Assembly (NCBI GenBank): GCA_014529385.2 | Contig: CM043959.1 | Location: 12,710,809 to 12,774,808, forward strand | Direction: 5' to 3' | Length of the DNA stretch: 64,000 bases | From: Adiantum capillus-veneris | Taxonomy: Eukaryota > Streptophyta > Polypodiopsida > Polypodiales > Pteridaceae | Part shown: piece after piece, positions 19,807 through 30,591 of the stretch | Layout of the letters: each line of letters starts with the position of its first letter | Numbering within the stretch: position 1 is the first letter of the stretch | The notes under the pieces: model-generated | The model's database searches: none | What the model was told of the DNA's origin: nothing | Seen by the model: the letters and a program-made list of their open reading frames with translations, nothing else | Position numbers and translations under genes: made by a program

Positions 19807-21657
19807 AATGCCCAAAATTCTGACCAAGACTATTCCAACAACAACAACAATTGGTCCAAGGAGAAGGGAGTTTACAAAGGTAAATATAATCTCTCTCCTA
19901 AAGAGCTAAAAGCTTTTTTTTGAAGGACCACAAATGTTTTAAGTGTAGGGAGCAAGGCCATGGTTATCGTCCTTACCCCAAGAGAATTGCCCGCAATGAG
20001 ACTCCTAGAGCCTCTATGTTTGAAGCTCCAAAAGAGGATGCTCATTGCTAAGGATTTCTCCTTTCCTGTGCTTGGGGAAAGATGGAAGAGCATGATGCCT
20101 TTATTTTGTTTGACCCTGGCTCAACTCACAACTTCATATCCATGGAGTTGACCACCAAGCTAGGCACACAAGCCCATGAGATGGGAGATGCATTGAAGCC
20201 AATGGAGCTATCAAGGGACAAGACGTCTCAGTTACTTCCTTAATTGGAAAATTAAGGCTTCATGCCAAAGCTATGTGGACAAAAAGGATTTATTCATCTC
20301 CCCTCTCAAACATGATAATGTTATCGTTGGGGCACCATGGTTTAACCACATGGCTTTCAACATGAATTTCCTTGAAAGGAGAATGTACTTCACATACATG
20401 GAAAAGAGCGTGTACATAGATGTTAATGAGGGGGCGGGGAACACCATATCCTTGCAATAAAGGGAATCAAAAGGATTAGAGTTGTCTAAATTCCTAAATG
20501 GATCCCAAGATGTTTTCATTGATGACATCCCTAGTGAGCTACCTTGACCATGCAATTGAGCTCCTATTAGGAAGCTCACTGCCAAACAAGCCTCCTTATC
20601 AAGTTTCACAAGTGCAACAAGAGGAGATCATGAGGCAAGTGCATAAATTGGTGGAAATAGGGATGGTGAGGCCTAGATCCTCTCCATTTTTTTCACCATT
20701 GCTTTTAGTGCAAAAGAAAGACGACACATATCACATGTGTGTCGACTATAGAGCACTAAATAAGAATACTATCAAAAATAGATTTCCCGTGCCGTGGGTA
20801 GAAGATCTATTTGATCATTTACAAGTTTTGGCCAGACAAATGCTCCAGACGCATTCAAACTCATGATGGACAAAAATCTTCAGGCCATGCAAATTCTCTT
20901 GAGGAGTACAAGTGACACCTCCATGTAATCTTTCAAGTTGTGAGAGAGAATAAGCTTTTCATTAAGCAAAAGAAAAGTGAATTTTTCCTACAAGAGATTC
21001 AATATTTAGGTCACATTATCTCTAAAGATGGCACCCGTATGGATCCAACAAAGTTAGAGATAATAAAAGGATGGCCTAATCCAAGGAATCTATAGGAGGT
21101 ACGAAGTTCATAGGTATGTGTGCATACTAAAGATGCTTCATTAAAAAAAATTCGCTAATAGCAAGCCCATTACAAGACTTAACAAAAAAAGAACATTATG
21201 TATTCATGGATTGCAAAAGTGCAAGAAGCTTCTGATGAAGCTTAAGGAGAATCTTATCTCTTAACGTGTGCTCACAATACTAGATCTCTCAAAGCCATTT
21301 GAGGTCCAATGTGATGCTTGTGGTAATTGCCTTGGAGGTATTTTGCTTCAAGAAGGGCATGCCATAGCATATGAGAGTCAAAGACTCAACTTTGATAAGT
21401 GAGTATTGGGCAAATACGAAAAAGAGCTACTAGCTATTCTATATGCCCTAAACACGTGGAGACACTATCTCTTAGGGACTCCATTCATCCTACAAATGGA
21501 TCACAAAGCCTCAAGAACTTCATGATGCAAACCAAGCTTTCCGACAAACAAATGTGTTGGGTAAATTTTCTTTTGCAATTTAAATTTCATATTGCTCACA
21601 TTGTTGGCAAGCACAATCAAGTGGTCAATGCACTTTCACAATGGCCAAGGGTAAAGG
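19807..21657 (+). pseudogene. Copy B gag end, protease, RT and RNase H
   Basis: After the copia insertion the plus strand resumes with an Asn-rich run, a knuckle region broken by a frameshift (19860-19990), protease (FDPGSTHNFISMELTTKLG, about 20105-20165), and RT N-terminus (MVRPRSSPFFSPLLLVQKK, MCVDYRALNKNTIKNRF). The palm then lacks its two catalytic segments (20808-20905). Next come the thumb (FLQEIQYLGHI) and RNase H (FEVQCDACGNCLG, YEKELLAILYALNTW), with stops. The Asp of CDACG is kept. Confidence 0.85.
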
Positions 21658-21846
21658 TGAAGGGGATCGGGGAGCACCACAGGCGGAGAGTGAGAGAGAG
21701 AGAAGGAGATACACACACGATGTGGGTGGGGAGACTCAAAAGAGTGAGCAGCCCCCTATACACTTATGCTATGTATAAGGTATACAAGTCAATGGGCGGC
21801 CAGACTCTGGGCGGCCGAGCAAGGCACAGACGCCTATACCCCAACA
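21658..21846 (-). repeat. Copia 2 3' LTR (189 bp)
   Basis: TGAAGGGGATCGG ... TATACCCCAACA on the plus strand, followed by ACCTACCACTTAAAGG (polypurine complement with one change). Confidence 0.93.
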
Positions 21847-21925
21847 ACCTACCACTTAAAGGCGACTGTGCCTTTAAGCAAGAGAACCTAGTCTAAAGAC
21901 TACAAAAGGCGAGAGAAAACCGCTC

Positions 21926-23359
21926 TCAATCGATGCCCACTGGCTGGCTGTGATCGTGTGCATCCGACTGTCCTGCTCCTGTGTAAGTCCATACACCACC
22001 AGACGTACCGCACACGTACTGCAAGTATGTACGCAATACCTGCATATCTCCCTCGTGCACTATGCCATCATCAGTCAACAAACGACTGACAACCCCAACT
22101 GCAAATGCTCCCACTGCAGCTACGATATCCGGTCTCAAGATCAACATCTCATACATGAGACCACCGAATGCCGATGCAATGCTAGCGGGCCCTGCTAGCT
22201 CTACAGAGCATGCATCAACATATATATCCCTCGCAATAGGCATCTCTGACTGACAAGGCATGTCAGCCACATGCATCTCCTGACTGTCCACAAAAGACGC
22301 ATCAACTTGTCGTGCAACCTCAGAGCAAACCAGCTGCTCTAGGTGTCTGCTGGAAGACATATCCTGCACAACTATATCCCCATGCTCACTGTCGAGCATA
22401 GAAAGGAATGACTGCATAATCGCTGACATCTCAGCCTCCTCTGCAATCATCCACTGCAAACATGACCACTCAATCTGTTGTGACTCACTAGAGCTCTCAT
22501 GCTCTAACTACGTATGCATAGACTCTTGCACAACGTCCTCCTGTCGTGACTCACTAGAGCAAGACCACTCTACCTGTCTATCCTACATAGAAGTATCTAG
22601 CACAACTGAGTCTCTGCTTTTCTTAGTCACTAGCAAAGCATGCATGTCTGACTCTGTCACCTCTCTATGTGACTCCTCAAGTCGTGCCCCAACTATGTGC
22701 ACAACGAGCTCACTACTCTGCACTCCATGCAAAGCATCCTGCAACCCACAAGCAAAAGAGACTCGCCTGCTCTCTCGCTCTCTACCTGGTTGCGTGATCA
22801 CAGAGACAACACTGTCTCTCCTGTGATCCACATGCAATGGGTAACCTGTACCACTCCTTGCACCTCTCGCAATCACTAGCGAACCCAAATGCAACGCAAA
22901 AGATCGCTCAAGCAGCGATACCCGACATCCACTATCCTGTAACTGTCTGACTGAGATCAAATCCCGTCTCAGATCTGGCACATAACGCACATGACGCAGG
23001 GTAAATCTCACACCACTAGGCAAGGACAAACATACGTCTCATGTACCCTCAATGTCATACACAACACCATCAGCCATGCGCACACAACCAAGTCTCCCAC
23101 TAGAAAACGTGCTAAACCACTCACGATGCGACGTGACATGGAAAGTAGCATCTACGTCTAGCAACCACTGCGAAGGGAGTGCACTATCCACATGTATAGC
23201 ATCTCGTGCATAGCTCGAGGTAAAAGTGACATCCCCGTCACTAGTATACTCCGACACTACATGTGCCTCAACTGTCAAAGCAACTGAGTCCATGGCATCA
23301 CTACATACATCTCTGAGACTGCCATGTCTCCTACGATGTCGCATACGACAAAACAGCAC
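21926..23359 (-). pseudogene. Copia 2 pol-remnant: protease-like, linker, RT tail
   Basis: One frame runs the whole way with three nonsense codons (near 23036, 22580 and 22508), each a sense codon in element 3. From the N-terminus there is WLLDVDATFHVTSHREWF (the protease DSGA position reads DVDA, or DSDA in element 3), then RFTLRHVRYVPDLRRDLISV and SLLERSFALHLGSL. A roughly 180-residue linker rich in Ser, Glu, Asp and Met follows, then an RT-RNase H connection-like tail (GGLMYEMLILRPDI, AVGVVSRLL). HHCC, DDE and YVDD motifs are all missing. It would encode about 480 residues. The function, if any, is unknown. Confidence 0.8.
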
Positions 23360-23919
23360 CGTCTAACGTGTCCAGAATGACCACAATACCAACATGTCAC
23401 GTGTCGGCGTGCTCGTGAATGTACATGTCTCACACGAGTCCTTGATGACTCAGATCTATCATACATATCATGTAATCTGCGCCAAAGTGCTCTCGAAGTA
23501 GTCTCATACATAACAAGAGCATATACAGATTCCGCAAGGTGCAAAGAGAGTGTAGATAGTGCCATCTCCTCTAGCTCCTGCCACTGATCGTCAGACATGT
23601 TTGAAGGTCTACCTGCATCACCACTCAATGGTCGATGCAACCCTCGCTGTGTCAATGCATCAAGCATACACTCTCTCCATGCCGCAAAGTCTGACCCATC
23701 AAACATGCGCATCTGTGAGAGGTCACAATCTGATCTATCACCTATCTCTGCCATGAGCACAATGTAGCAAACTAGAAAGCAAAACCACCTCACCAACAAC
23801 ACCTGAAAACTGTCTACCAATATGGCCAGAAACACAATGTAAAACCTGTGAGACACACTCCAAAGTAGAGCTCCCGCAATGTCAATACAAGCCTCGCATG
23901 CTCTAGTATCACACTGCAA
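23275..23919 (-). pseudogene. Copia 2 gag with zinc knuckle
   Basis: This overlaps the start of the pol-remnant in another frame. MAEIGDRSDCDLSQMRMFDG and FAAWRECMLDAL match copia gag (LDGTNF..W...), followed by ALSTLSLHLAESVY, ALWRRLHDMYD and the knuckle CWYCGHSGHVRRCC. The part after ALWRRLHDMYD is much shorter than in copia 1, so the gag centre is deleted. The likely initiation is at the internal Met of MAEIGD (about 23754). It could still bind RNA, but this is inferred. Confidence 0.8.
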
Positions 23920-25553
23920 TCTGTGAGCTAATCACCAAGCCCACACTGTGCGGTATCGATGCATACACACGCACAAATTTCCCACCTGCAGAGAACACCG
24001 CACACAAATGCTGAGTGCAACCCGCAATCTCTACCTAGATCACATAAATGATACGCATAAAACTCCTGGGAAAATTTCGCCAGAGTTTCGACGCACAATG
24101 GCTATCAACACAAAATAACCATTGTTCTGCAAGCTCAATACAATGAGCAATCAATGCGCATCAAACTACACTCAACATACATGCATAAGCTATGCAAATA
24201 TGGCTATAAAATCTGATGCAAAGTTGCACCAATAACCGTGCAAAGCCTTGCACAAAATCACAAGTCAATATGACTCAATCGCGCATAAATATCTGACAAA
24301 ATTTTGGCAGAGTCTCCTTTGTAACTGGAGCAAAATCTTAACAGTAAACCTCAAAGAGACAATAATATATGCCACAATGGCCAATCCGGGAATAAACTCG
24401 ACCGGAATCACCTCACAAAGTCATACATATGAGCATACCCGCTCTTGCCGAAGTACCACTCAACGACACCTCAAATGACATACATGTGAGTGATGATTGC
24501 TGCCAAAATACCTTTCAATCGATGACCAAATGTCTGCCAGATAACTATAGCAACATTTCGCAAAACCTTGCAAGATATGTCGCTATGCGCAATACGAAAT
24601 ACGGCACACAAGGGCATACACAAGTGACTCCAAACTCCAACCAAATGATGACTGGAAATCACCTGTCAAAGTGGGAGTAAACTCAACCACTAAACTGTCA
24701 AAGAGCAACCTACGGATACGTAGAAGCTATGGCGAGAACCTGGATAAAATCCAACAGAGTTTCTTCTATAAATTGAGCCAAATCTCAAATAATCTCAGCC
24801 ATAAACAAATACACAAATCCATATATGGCATACATAAACCGCCAAGACCATGGCAACATAGCTCACTCTCGCATGAGTGGCTCTCTGGACAAATGCATAT
24901 CCAAAAACCTGTGTACACCTATGAATTTGCTGGTTGCTGCAAAAAATACTCCGTGTGTGTGAGATATACCAAAAACAGTGTTTTTGGGACCCGAAAGTGC
25001 TCAAATAAACCTGCTGCTGTACTTGCTGTAATTCAAAGCATAATTTCAGCATATGAACATCACCATCGCGTCCGGAGCGTGCCAAAACCCTGACCTAGAC
25101 TCCTGGATCATGTAGATCTGACTCTATATGACGGAGCTACGCAAAAAAACTGCGTTTTAGAGCCCGAAAATGGCAAAAACGAGCTACACACAGTCTTGAA
25201 CCTGCTCCTGCTCCACTTTGCATGATGCAATGTCCTCTCAATGCAAGCTCCAACGCAAGAGCTCTGCCACAACAGCATCCAAGCACTCGAATGTCAAGCT
25301 CTCCTCCGCCGAGCACTTCTCTAACGAGCTCCACTGAGCTCAAAAGCTCCTCTCACCAAGGAAGCCGCAACCACCTCCTCGACCAAGCTTGACCACACCA
25401 AGCTCCTAAGCTCCAAAGACAATGCTCCTCAAGCTAAAATCGCTCTCCGTGAAACTCTGCGATCGAACTCCACCGTCGAGAGCGAGTGAGCTATCGCCTC
25501 GAAGCTCTCAAAGCCGTCGTGCTCTCCGCGGTCACCATAGCTCTGATACCAAT
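23920..25553 (-). other. Copia 2 leader and primer site
   Basis: This 1.6-kb non-coding leader has several diverged repeats of the motif seen in copia 1 (24066-24090, 24300-24324, 24744-24775) and repeated Ser/Cys-type low-complexity codons towards the LTR. A primer site, complement of CTCTGATACCA, is at 25541-25551. I see no supported gene. Confidence 0.7.
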
Positions 25554-25742
25554 TGAAGGGGATCGGGGAGCACCACAGACGGAGAGTGAGAGAGAGAGAA
25601 GGAGATACACACACGATGTGGGTGGGGAGACTCAAAAGAGTGAGCAGCCCCCTATACACTTATGCTATGTATAAGGTATACAAGTCAGTGGGCGCCCAGA
25701 CTCAGGGCGGCTGGGCAAGGCACAGACGCCTATACCCCAACA
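25554..25742 (-). repeat. Copia 2 5' LTR (189 bp)
   Basis: Pairs with 21658-21846, about 97% identical; followed by the second AAAGG. Confidence 0.93.
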
Positions 25743-26168
25743 AAAGGTGGTGTCTATAGCAACTCACAACAATGATCTATCTTTTATGATAGATGGGTAT
25801 GCTACTAACCAAGACGTTAAGTTGTAATTACAACCTTTGCATTAGGGAAGAAAAAAAGAACCATTCACCTTGAAGGATGGTTATCTTCCAAATAGCAATA
25901 GGCTATGTGTTACTCACCCATATAATAAGAAAGTCATGTATGAATCCCATGCTTCTCCTTATGCAGGGCAAAGAGGGATTCCACAATCTACTCTTCAAGG
26001 AGTAGAAATGTATTTCTATTGGTCTACCATGAAAAGTAAACATACAACATAATGTTTCAAAATGCGTGGTATACCAAAAATTGAAATTTGATCGAGGGAA
26101 GCAACTTAGATTGTTTCAGTTGTGACAGGCTTAATAAGAAAACACACTCTATGCTTGTCAAAAAGACT
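25743..26168 (+). pseudogene. Copy B integrase N-terminal region
   Basis: After the copia 2 insertion the chromovirus frame resumes with TLKDGYLPNSNRLCVTHPYNK-like sequence (25870-25935), then ESHASPYAGQRGIPQSTL and a zinc-finger region with stops. The match breaks at about 26168 within a CAAAAA-ACT shared with antisense gag. Confidence 0.85.
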
Positions 26169-26664
26169 GTACCTTTGAGATGTAAACTTGTCTACATATT
26201 TGTGGATAGACCGGTTCAAGAGCAGCTTCAAAATTCGCCATTCGGTGAGCACTTTGTCCTTGGCATCGCTTGCAAGAAATTGCTTCATGATTGAAACTTA
26301 TATAGTTTTCCATGTCTTTGGGGCCTCCGCATTGCCATGAAGGCTAGCCCACCATTGACGAGTAGATTTTTGGAAGTGCATAGCTACATGGTGTAGCTTG
26401 GAGGACTCCATAAAGCCCTTGTTTCCAAACGTCTCATCAAATTGTTGGACGAAGGTCAGTACTTTGTTGGTGGCACAAAAGGTGCCATCATAGGTGAGAT
26501 AAGAGATACTCTTTCCTTCCCCTTTGAATTTCTTAAACTTTTGGGACCTTTGCCATGTAGGGTAACTTTTTCAATGTCCTCTCCTCTTGTATTCTCTAGG
26601 AGAATAACTATTGCTTTCGTCGAAAGAGAAGGAAGGTGAAGAAGAAGGAGAAGAGGGTGGCCTC

Positions 26665-26854
26665 TAAAGGGGATCGGAGAGCACTACAGACGGAGAGTGA
26701 GAGAGAGAAGGAGACACACGACACACAGATATGGGTGGGGAGACTCAAAGAGTGAGCAGCCCCCTGTACACTTATGCTATGTATAAGGTATACAAGTCAG
26801 TGGGCGGCCAAACTCTGGGCGGCAGGGCAAGGCACAGGCGCCTATACCCCAACA
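26665..26854 (-). repeat. Copia 3 3' LTR
   Basis: Begins TAAAGGGG (TG mutated to TA) and ends CCCCAACA; polypurine complement ACCTCCCACTTAAAGG follows at 26855. Confidence 0.9.
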
Positions 26855-26957
26855 ACCTCCCACTTAAAGGTGATTGTGCCTTTAAGCAAGAGAACCTAGT
26901 CTAAAGACTACAAAAGGCGAGAGAAAACCTCTCTCAATCGATGCCCACTGGCTGGCT

Positions 26958-28330
26958 GTGATCGTGTGCATCCGACTGTCCTGCTCCTGTGTAAGTCCAT
27001 ACACCACCAGACGTACCGCACACGTACTGCAAGTATGTACGCAATACCTGCATATCTCCCTCGTGCACTATGCCATCATCAGTCACAAACGACTGACAAC
27101 CCCAACTACAAATGCTCCCACTACAGCTGCGATATTCGGTCTCAAGATGAGCATCTCATACATGAGACCACCGAATTCCGATGCAATGCTAGCGAGCTCT
27201 GCTAGCTCTACGGAGCATGCATCAACATATATATCCCTGGAAATAGGCATCTCTGACTGACAAGGCATGTTAGTCACATGCATCTCCTGACTGTCGCAAA
27301 AGACGCATCAACTTGTCGTGCAACCTCAGAGCAAACCAGCTGCTCTAGGTGTCTGCTGGAAGACATATCCTGCACAACTATATCCCTATGCTAACTCTCG
27401 AGCATAGAAAGGAATGACTGCATAATCGTCGACATCTCAATCTCCTCTACAATCATCCACTGCAAACATGACCACTCAATCTGTTGTGACTCATTAGAGC
27501 TCTCATGCTCTAACTCCTTATGCATAGACTCTTGCACAACTTCCTCCTGTCGTGACTCACTAGAGCAAGACTACTCTACCTGTCTATCCTGCATAGAAGT
27601 ATCTCGCACAACTGACTCTCTGCTTTGCTCAGTCACTAGCAAAGCATGCATGTCTGAATCTGTCACCTCTCTGTGTGACTGGTCAAGTCGTGCCCCAACT
27701 GTGTGCACAACGAGCTCACTACTCTACACTCCATGCAAAGCACCCTGCAACCCATGAGCAAAAGAGACTGTCCGGGTCTCTCGCTCTCTGCATGGCTGTA
27801 ACAAGATTGAGACTCGACCATCTCGCACCAGTACTACGTGCAATGGGTACCATGTGCCAACTCTAGCACCTCTCGCAATCACTAGCGAACCCAAATGCAA
27901 CGCAAAAGATCGCTCAAGCAATGATACCCGACATCCACTATCCCGTAACAACTGTCTGACTGAGATCAAATCCCGTCTCAGATCTGGCACATAACGCACA
28001 TGACGCAGGGTAAATCTCATACCAGTGGGCAAGGACAAGCATACGTCTCCTGCACCCTCAATGTCATACACAACACCATCATCCATGTGCACACAACCAA
28101 GTCTCCCACTTGAAAATGTGCTAAACCACTCACGATGCGACGTGACATGGAAAGTAGCATCTGAATCTAGTAACCAACGTGAAGACAAAGTGCAATCCAA
28201 TATGCAATCCGTAGACATAAGATCGGCGAAGCCCAAGTCTCCCACTATAAAACGTGCTAAACCACTCACGATGCGACGTGACAGGGAAAGTAGCATCTGA
28301 ATCTAGTAACCAATGTGAAGACAAAGTGCA
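26958..28330 (-). pseudogene. Copia 3 pol-remnant
   Basis: Antisense pieces match copia 2: WLLDSDATFHVTSHREWF (about 28130-28190), LRHVRYVPDLRRDLISVRQL, SLLERSFALHLGSLVIARG, a Ser/Glu-rich linker, and GGLMYEMLILRPNI with VVGVVSRL (27083-27180). Frames are more broken than in copia 2 in the last third. The protease-like site is DSDA in both duplicated copies. Integrase and RT cores are missing at the same places as in copia 2. Confidence 0.8.
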
Positions 28331-28349
28331 ATCCGTAGACATAAGATCA
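28097..28349 (-). repeat. Direct duplication of the protease-like segment
   Basis: Sequence beginning CCAAGTCTCCCACT repeats at 28097 and 28233. The copies (about 136 and 117-124 bp) both include the DSDAT codons. The second lacks a 12-bp stretch. Copia 2 has a single copy. Confidence 0.85.
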
Positions 28350-28749
28350 AACTCATCGGCTATGGCGGAGAGGTCACATATCTGAACAAAGAAATAGAGG
28401 AGGCTTGTGGATAGCCATACAGAGGCTTGCAAGAGAGCTCTCAAGAGCTTCCTAGTGCTCACAGATCAGTCCACAGTTCCTCTACAGATCAGTCCATTGT
28501 GTACAGCATCTTCCCTCTTCTCAGCAAGCTTTGCAACGGCTACATCGACGACAGATTGGAGCTTGGAGCTTCCATAGACATGGAAGCATTTTGAGATTGA
28601 TGCATTCAGCTCACGCATCGAGGTTGGAAGTGAGTTTGAGCCTTTCTATGAGATCAAAGAAGCACAGAAGAAACTCGTTCAGTTTTTGGCAGTTTGACAA
28701 CAGTCTACTGTTTTGCTCATAACTTGAGCTACAAAGCTCTGATACCAAT

Positions 28750-28938
28750 TGAAGGGGATCGGAGAGCACTACAGACGGAGAGTGAGAGAGAGAAGGAGAC
28801 ACACGACACACAGATATGGGTGGGAGACTCAAAGAGTGAGCAACCCCCTATACTCTTATGCTATGTATAAGGTATACAAGTCAGTGGGCGCCCAGACTCT
28901 GGGCGACCGGGCAAGGCACAGGCACCTATACCCCAATA
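28750..28938 (-). repeat. Copia 3 5' LTR
   Basis: TGAAGGGGATCGG ... CCCCAATA, preceded by the primer site complement CTCTGATACCAAT. Confidence 0.9.
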
Positions 28939-29579
28939 GCCTCTTTCTTGCCTTTTTCTTCCTTTGTTTCCTCTCTTCCCTTTTGAAATGACGAGGAGAA
29001 GGACTATGGGTTCACCGTTTCCTCTTGGGAGGAGTTGGCAATAGTCTAGACCACCGTCCTTATGGAGCCACATCTTTAGAGGAACTTAGGGATTCACTTC
29101 TTTCTCGTTCTTTGTATTCCTCCTCTCTTATGGGGGAGGGTCTTCTTTCGGGAGTCTCATCAAGAGGCCTCCTAAACTCTCTCTCTTCTCTTGAAGAGAA
29201 AGGGAAATCCCATAAGCACGAAGTTATTGGGTACCTTCGACTTGCAAAGTAGGGTTGCGCATAGCTTGATGCAGCCTAGTAACAAGATAATTAATAAACA
29301 TGGGGGCATCATCATTAGCACCTTCATGTGCAAAATCAAAGTTATCAATGTTCATTCAACTCTCTTGGTTATTGTCAGCCATGCTAAATATACTTATGTG
29401 TTTACTTAGTGTATTCTTTGGCAACTCAAAACCTTAGTTGCTACTCCTCTTAGCCTTTGAAAATAAGCACTTAAGTATCTACACCCATGGCTCCAATTGG
29501 TTAATTATAGAGAGTAGTGTGGTGGGTCTAACATAGCAGAATTGCCGAGGGATAGCTCCTTTTGGACTTCTTATGGCTC

Positions 29580-29623
29580 AGTAATGGTAAAGCCGTAGGA
29601 AAGTCTAAAAAGACCCCATTATT
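29580..29623 (-). promoter_or_regulatory. Leader stem-loop (copy C)
   Basis: AGTAATGG (29580-29587) faces CCATTATT (29616-29623); the one change gives a U-to-C in the sense stem. Confidence 0.5.
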
Positions 29624-29796
29624 AAGACCAAAGCTCCCGAGGTGTGCACCATATCCCACATAGTGGGCTCAACAAAATCGATAATAGATCCCAGTCCCAC
29701 TTACCCTAATATAATTAACAAAATCAACCATTAATAGGCTACTTAAGGACCTCTCTTCTTAAGCAAGAAAAGAGAAACCAAATGCTCTGATACCAA

Positions 29797-30454
29797 TGTA
29801 ATGGGAATGACCTATGAACTTTGAGAATAGCGGAATTAAGAGAATTAAGGTGAGCATTTTTGTGGGATCACTTTGAGAACATAGAGGGTGAACTTAATTG
29901 ATGGTAGAAACATAAACATAGTACTTAATTAACTTGGCATGAACAATACTTTTGCAAGAGAGAGAGAGTATTAGAGAACATGACAATAGTTGAGGACCGG
30001 ATTTACTTGGAGCCGGTCCCGCCTCCAAAAGGCGTTTGTACTATAGATGTTCCTTGTGACCATGGTGATGCTATGAAGATGGAAAGCTTCATGCATCAAG
30101 AGCTTAACATAAACTTTGCAAAAAGCATTAACTATCCCAAGCCTCAGTCCCAAGGCCTCAAACACCTTCGAAGGTGGAGAGAGCTAGCGGGGAATGAGGG
30201 GAGGGAAGAGGAAGAGGAAACATTCCATAATAGGAGAAAGAAATAGTTCCTCACTTATCATCACTCTTCTTGCTTAGTATAGCATAATAGCATAGTAATG
30301 AAGATGACGAAGATGGAAAGCTTAAGCATTGAAGCATAGCTCTTGGTTGGATTTGCATTCCATAGCCAAGAGTGTTGGTGTAGGCTCTCCACTTCTCAAC
30401 AATCTTGGAGAAGGAGATGGAGGTCTTGCATTTTGCACTCCACACAATGAGAGA

Positions 30455-30488
<34 letters not shown>

Positions 30489-30521
30489 AAGAGTATGCCC
30501 TCCCTCTCATGCTTGGTCCAC

Positions 30522-30591
<70 letters not shown>

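Larger units (their letters stand above)
21658..25742 (-). mobile_element. Deleted copia element 2, non-autonomous, TSD AAAGG
   Basis: This 4085-bp element is flanked by AAAGG (21653-21657 and 25743-25747), and its LTRs (189 bp) differ at about 6 positions. It has a gag with zinc knuckle, a protease/pre-integrase segment, a Ser/Glu-rich linker and a C-terminal RT piece. The integrase core and the RT catalytic region are absent. The sense 5' part is a 1.6-kb leader. LTR ends, polypurine tract and primer site match copia 1. Element 3 at 26665 is a second, shorter member of the same family. Confidence 0.92.
13015..26168 (+). mobile_element. Chromovirus copy B internal region with two nested copia insertions
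   Basis: This is a plus-strand internal region: leader (13015-13403), gag (13404-14553, resumed 19807-20040), protease, RT, RNase H (to 21657), then RNase H end and integrase zinc-finger region (25743-26168). Copia elements at 14554-19801 and 21658-25742 interrupt it. It stops at about 26168, where minus-strand gag of copy C begins; there is no 3' LTR. The primer site deletion, an early gag stop and frameshifts make it inactive. Confidence 0.88.
26665..28938 (-). mobile_element. Deleted copia element 3, TSD GCCTC
   Basis: This 2274-bp relative of copia 2 is flanked by GCCTC (26660-26664 and 28939-28943). Its LTRs of about 190 bp (26665-26854 and 28750-28938) differ at about 11 sites, including both terminal dinucleotide contexts (left begins TAAAGG, right ends CCCAATA), so it is older than copia 2. 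It lacks gag and most of the leader and keeps the pol-remnant. It carries the internal direct duplication at 28097-28349. Confidence 0.9.
26169..29796 (-). mobile_element. Chromovirus copy C: gag and leader, with copia 3 nested
   Basis: This is the minus-strand 5' half of a chromovirus copy. The capsid-like part of gag is at 26169-26664 (MKQFLASDAKDKVLTEWR antisense). Copia element 3 follows, then gag N-terminal sequence 28939-29375 (NIDNFDFAHEG-type), leader with stem-loop, and primer site beside the LTR at 29797. Pol is absent because the copy starts abruptly at the inverted junction with copy B. Confidence 0.85.

Noticed and set aside
24248-25093. Possible small genes in the copia 2 leader
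   Set aside because: Short frames without motifs, no similarity to one another, located in the untranslated leader of a retrotransposon.
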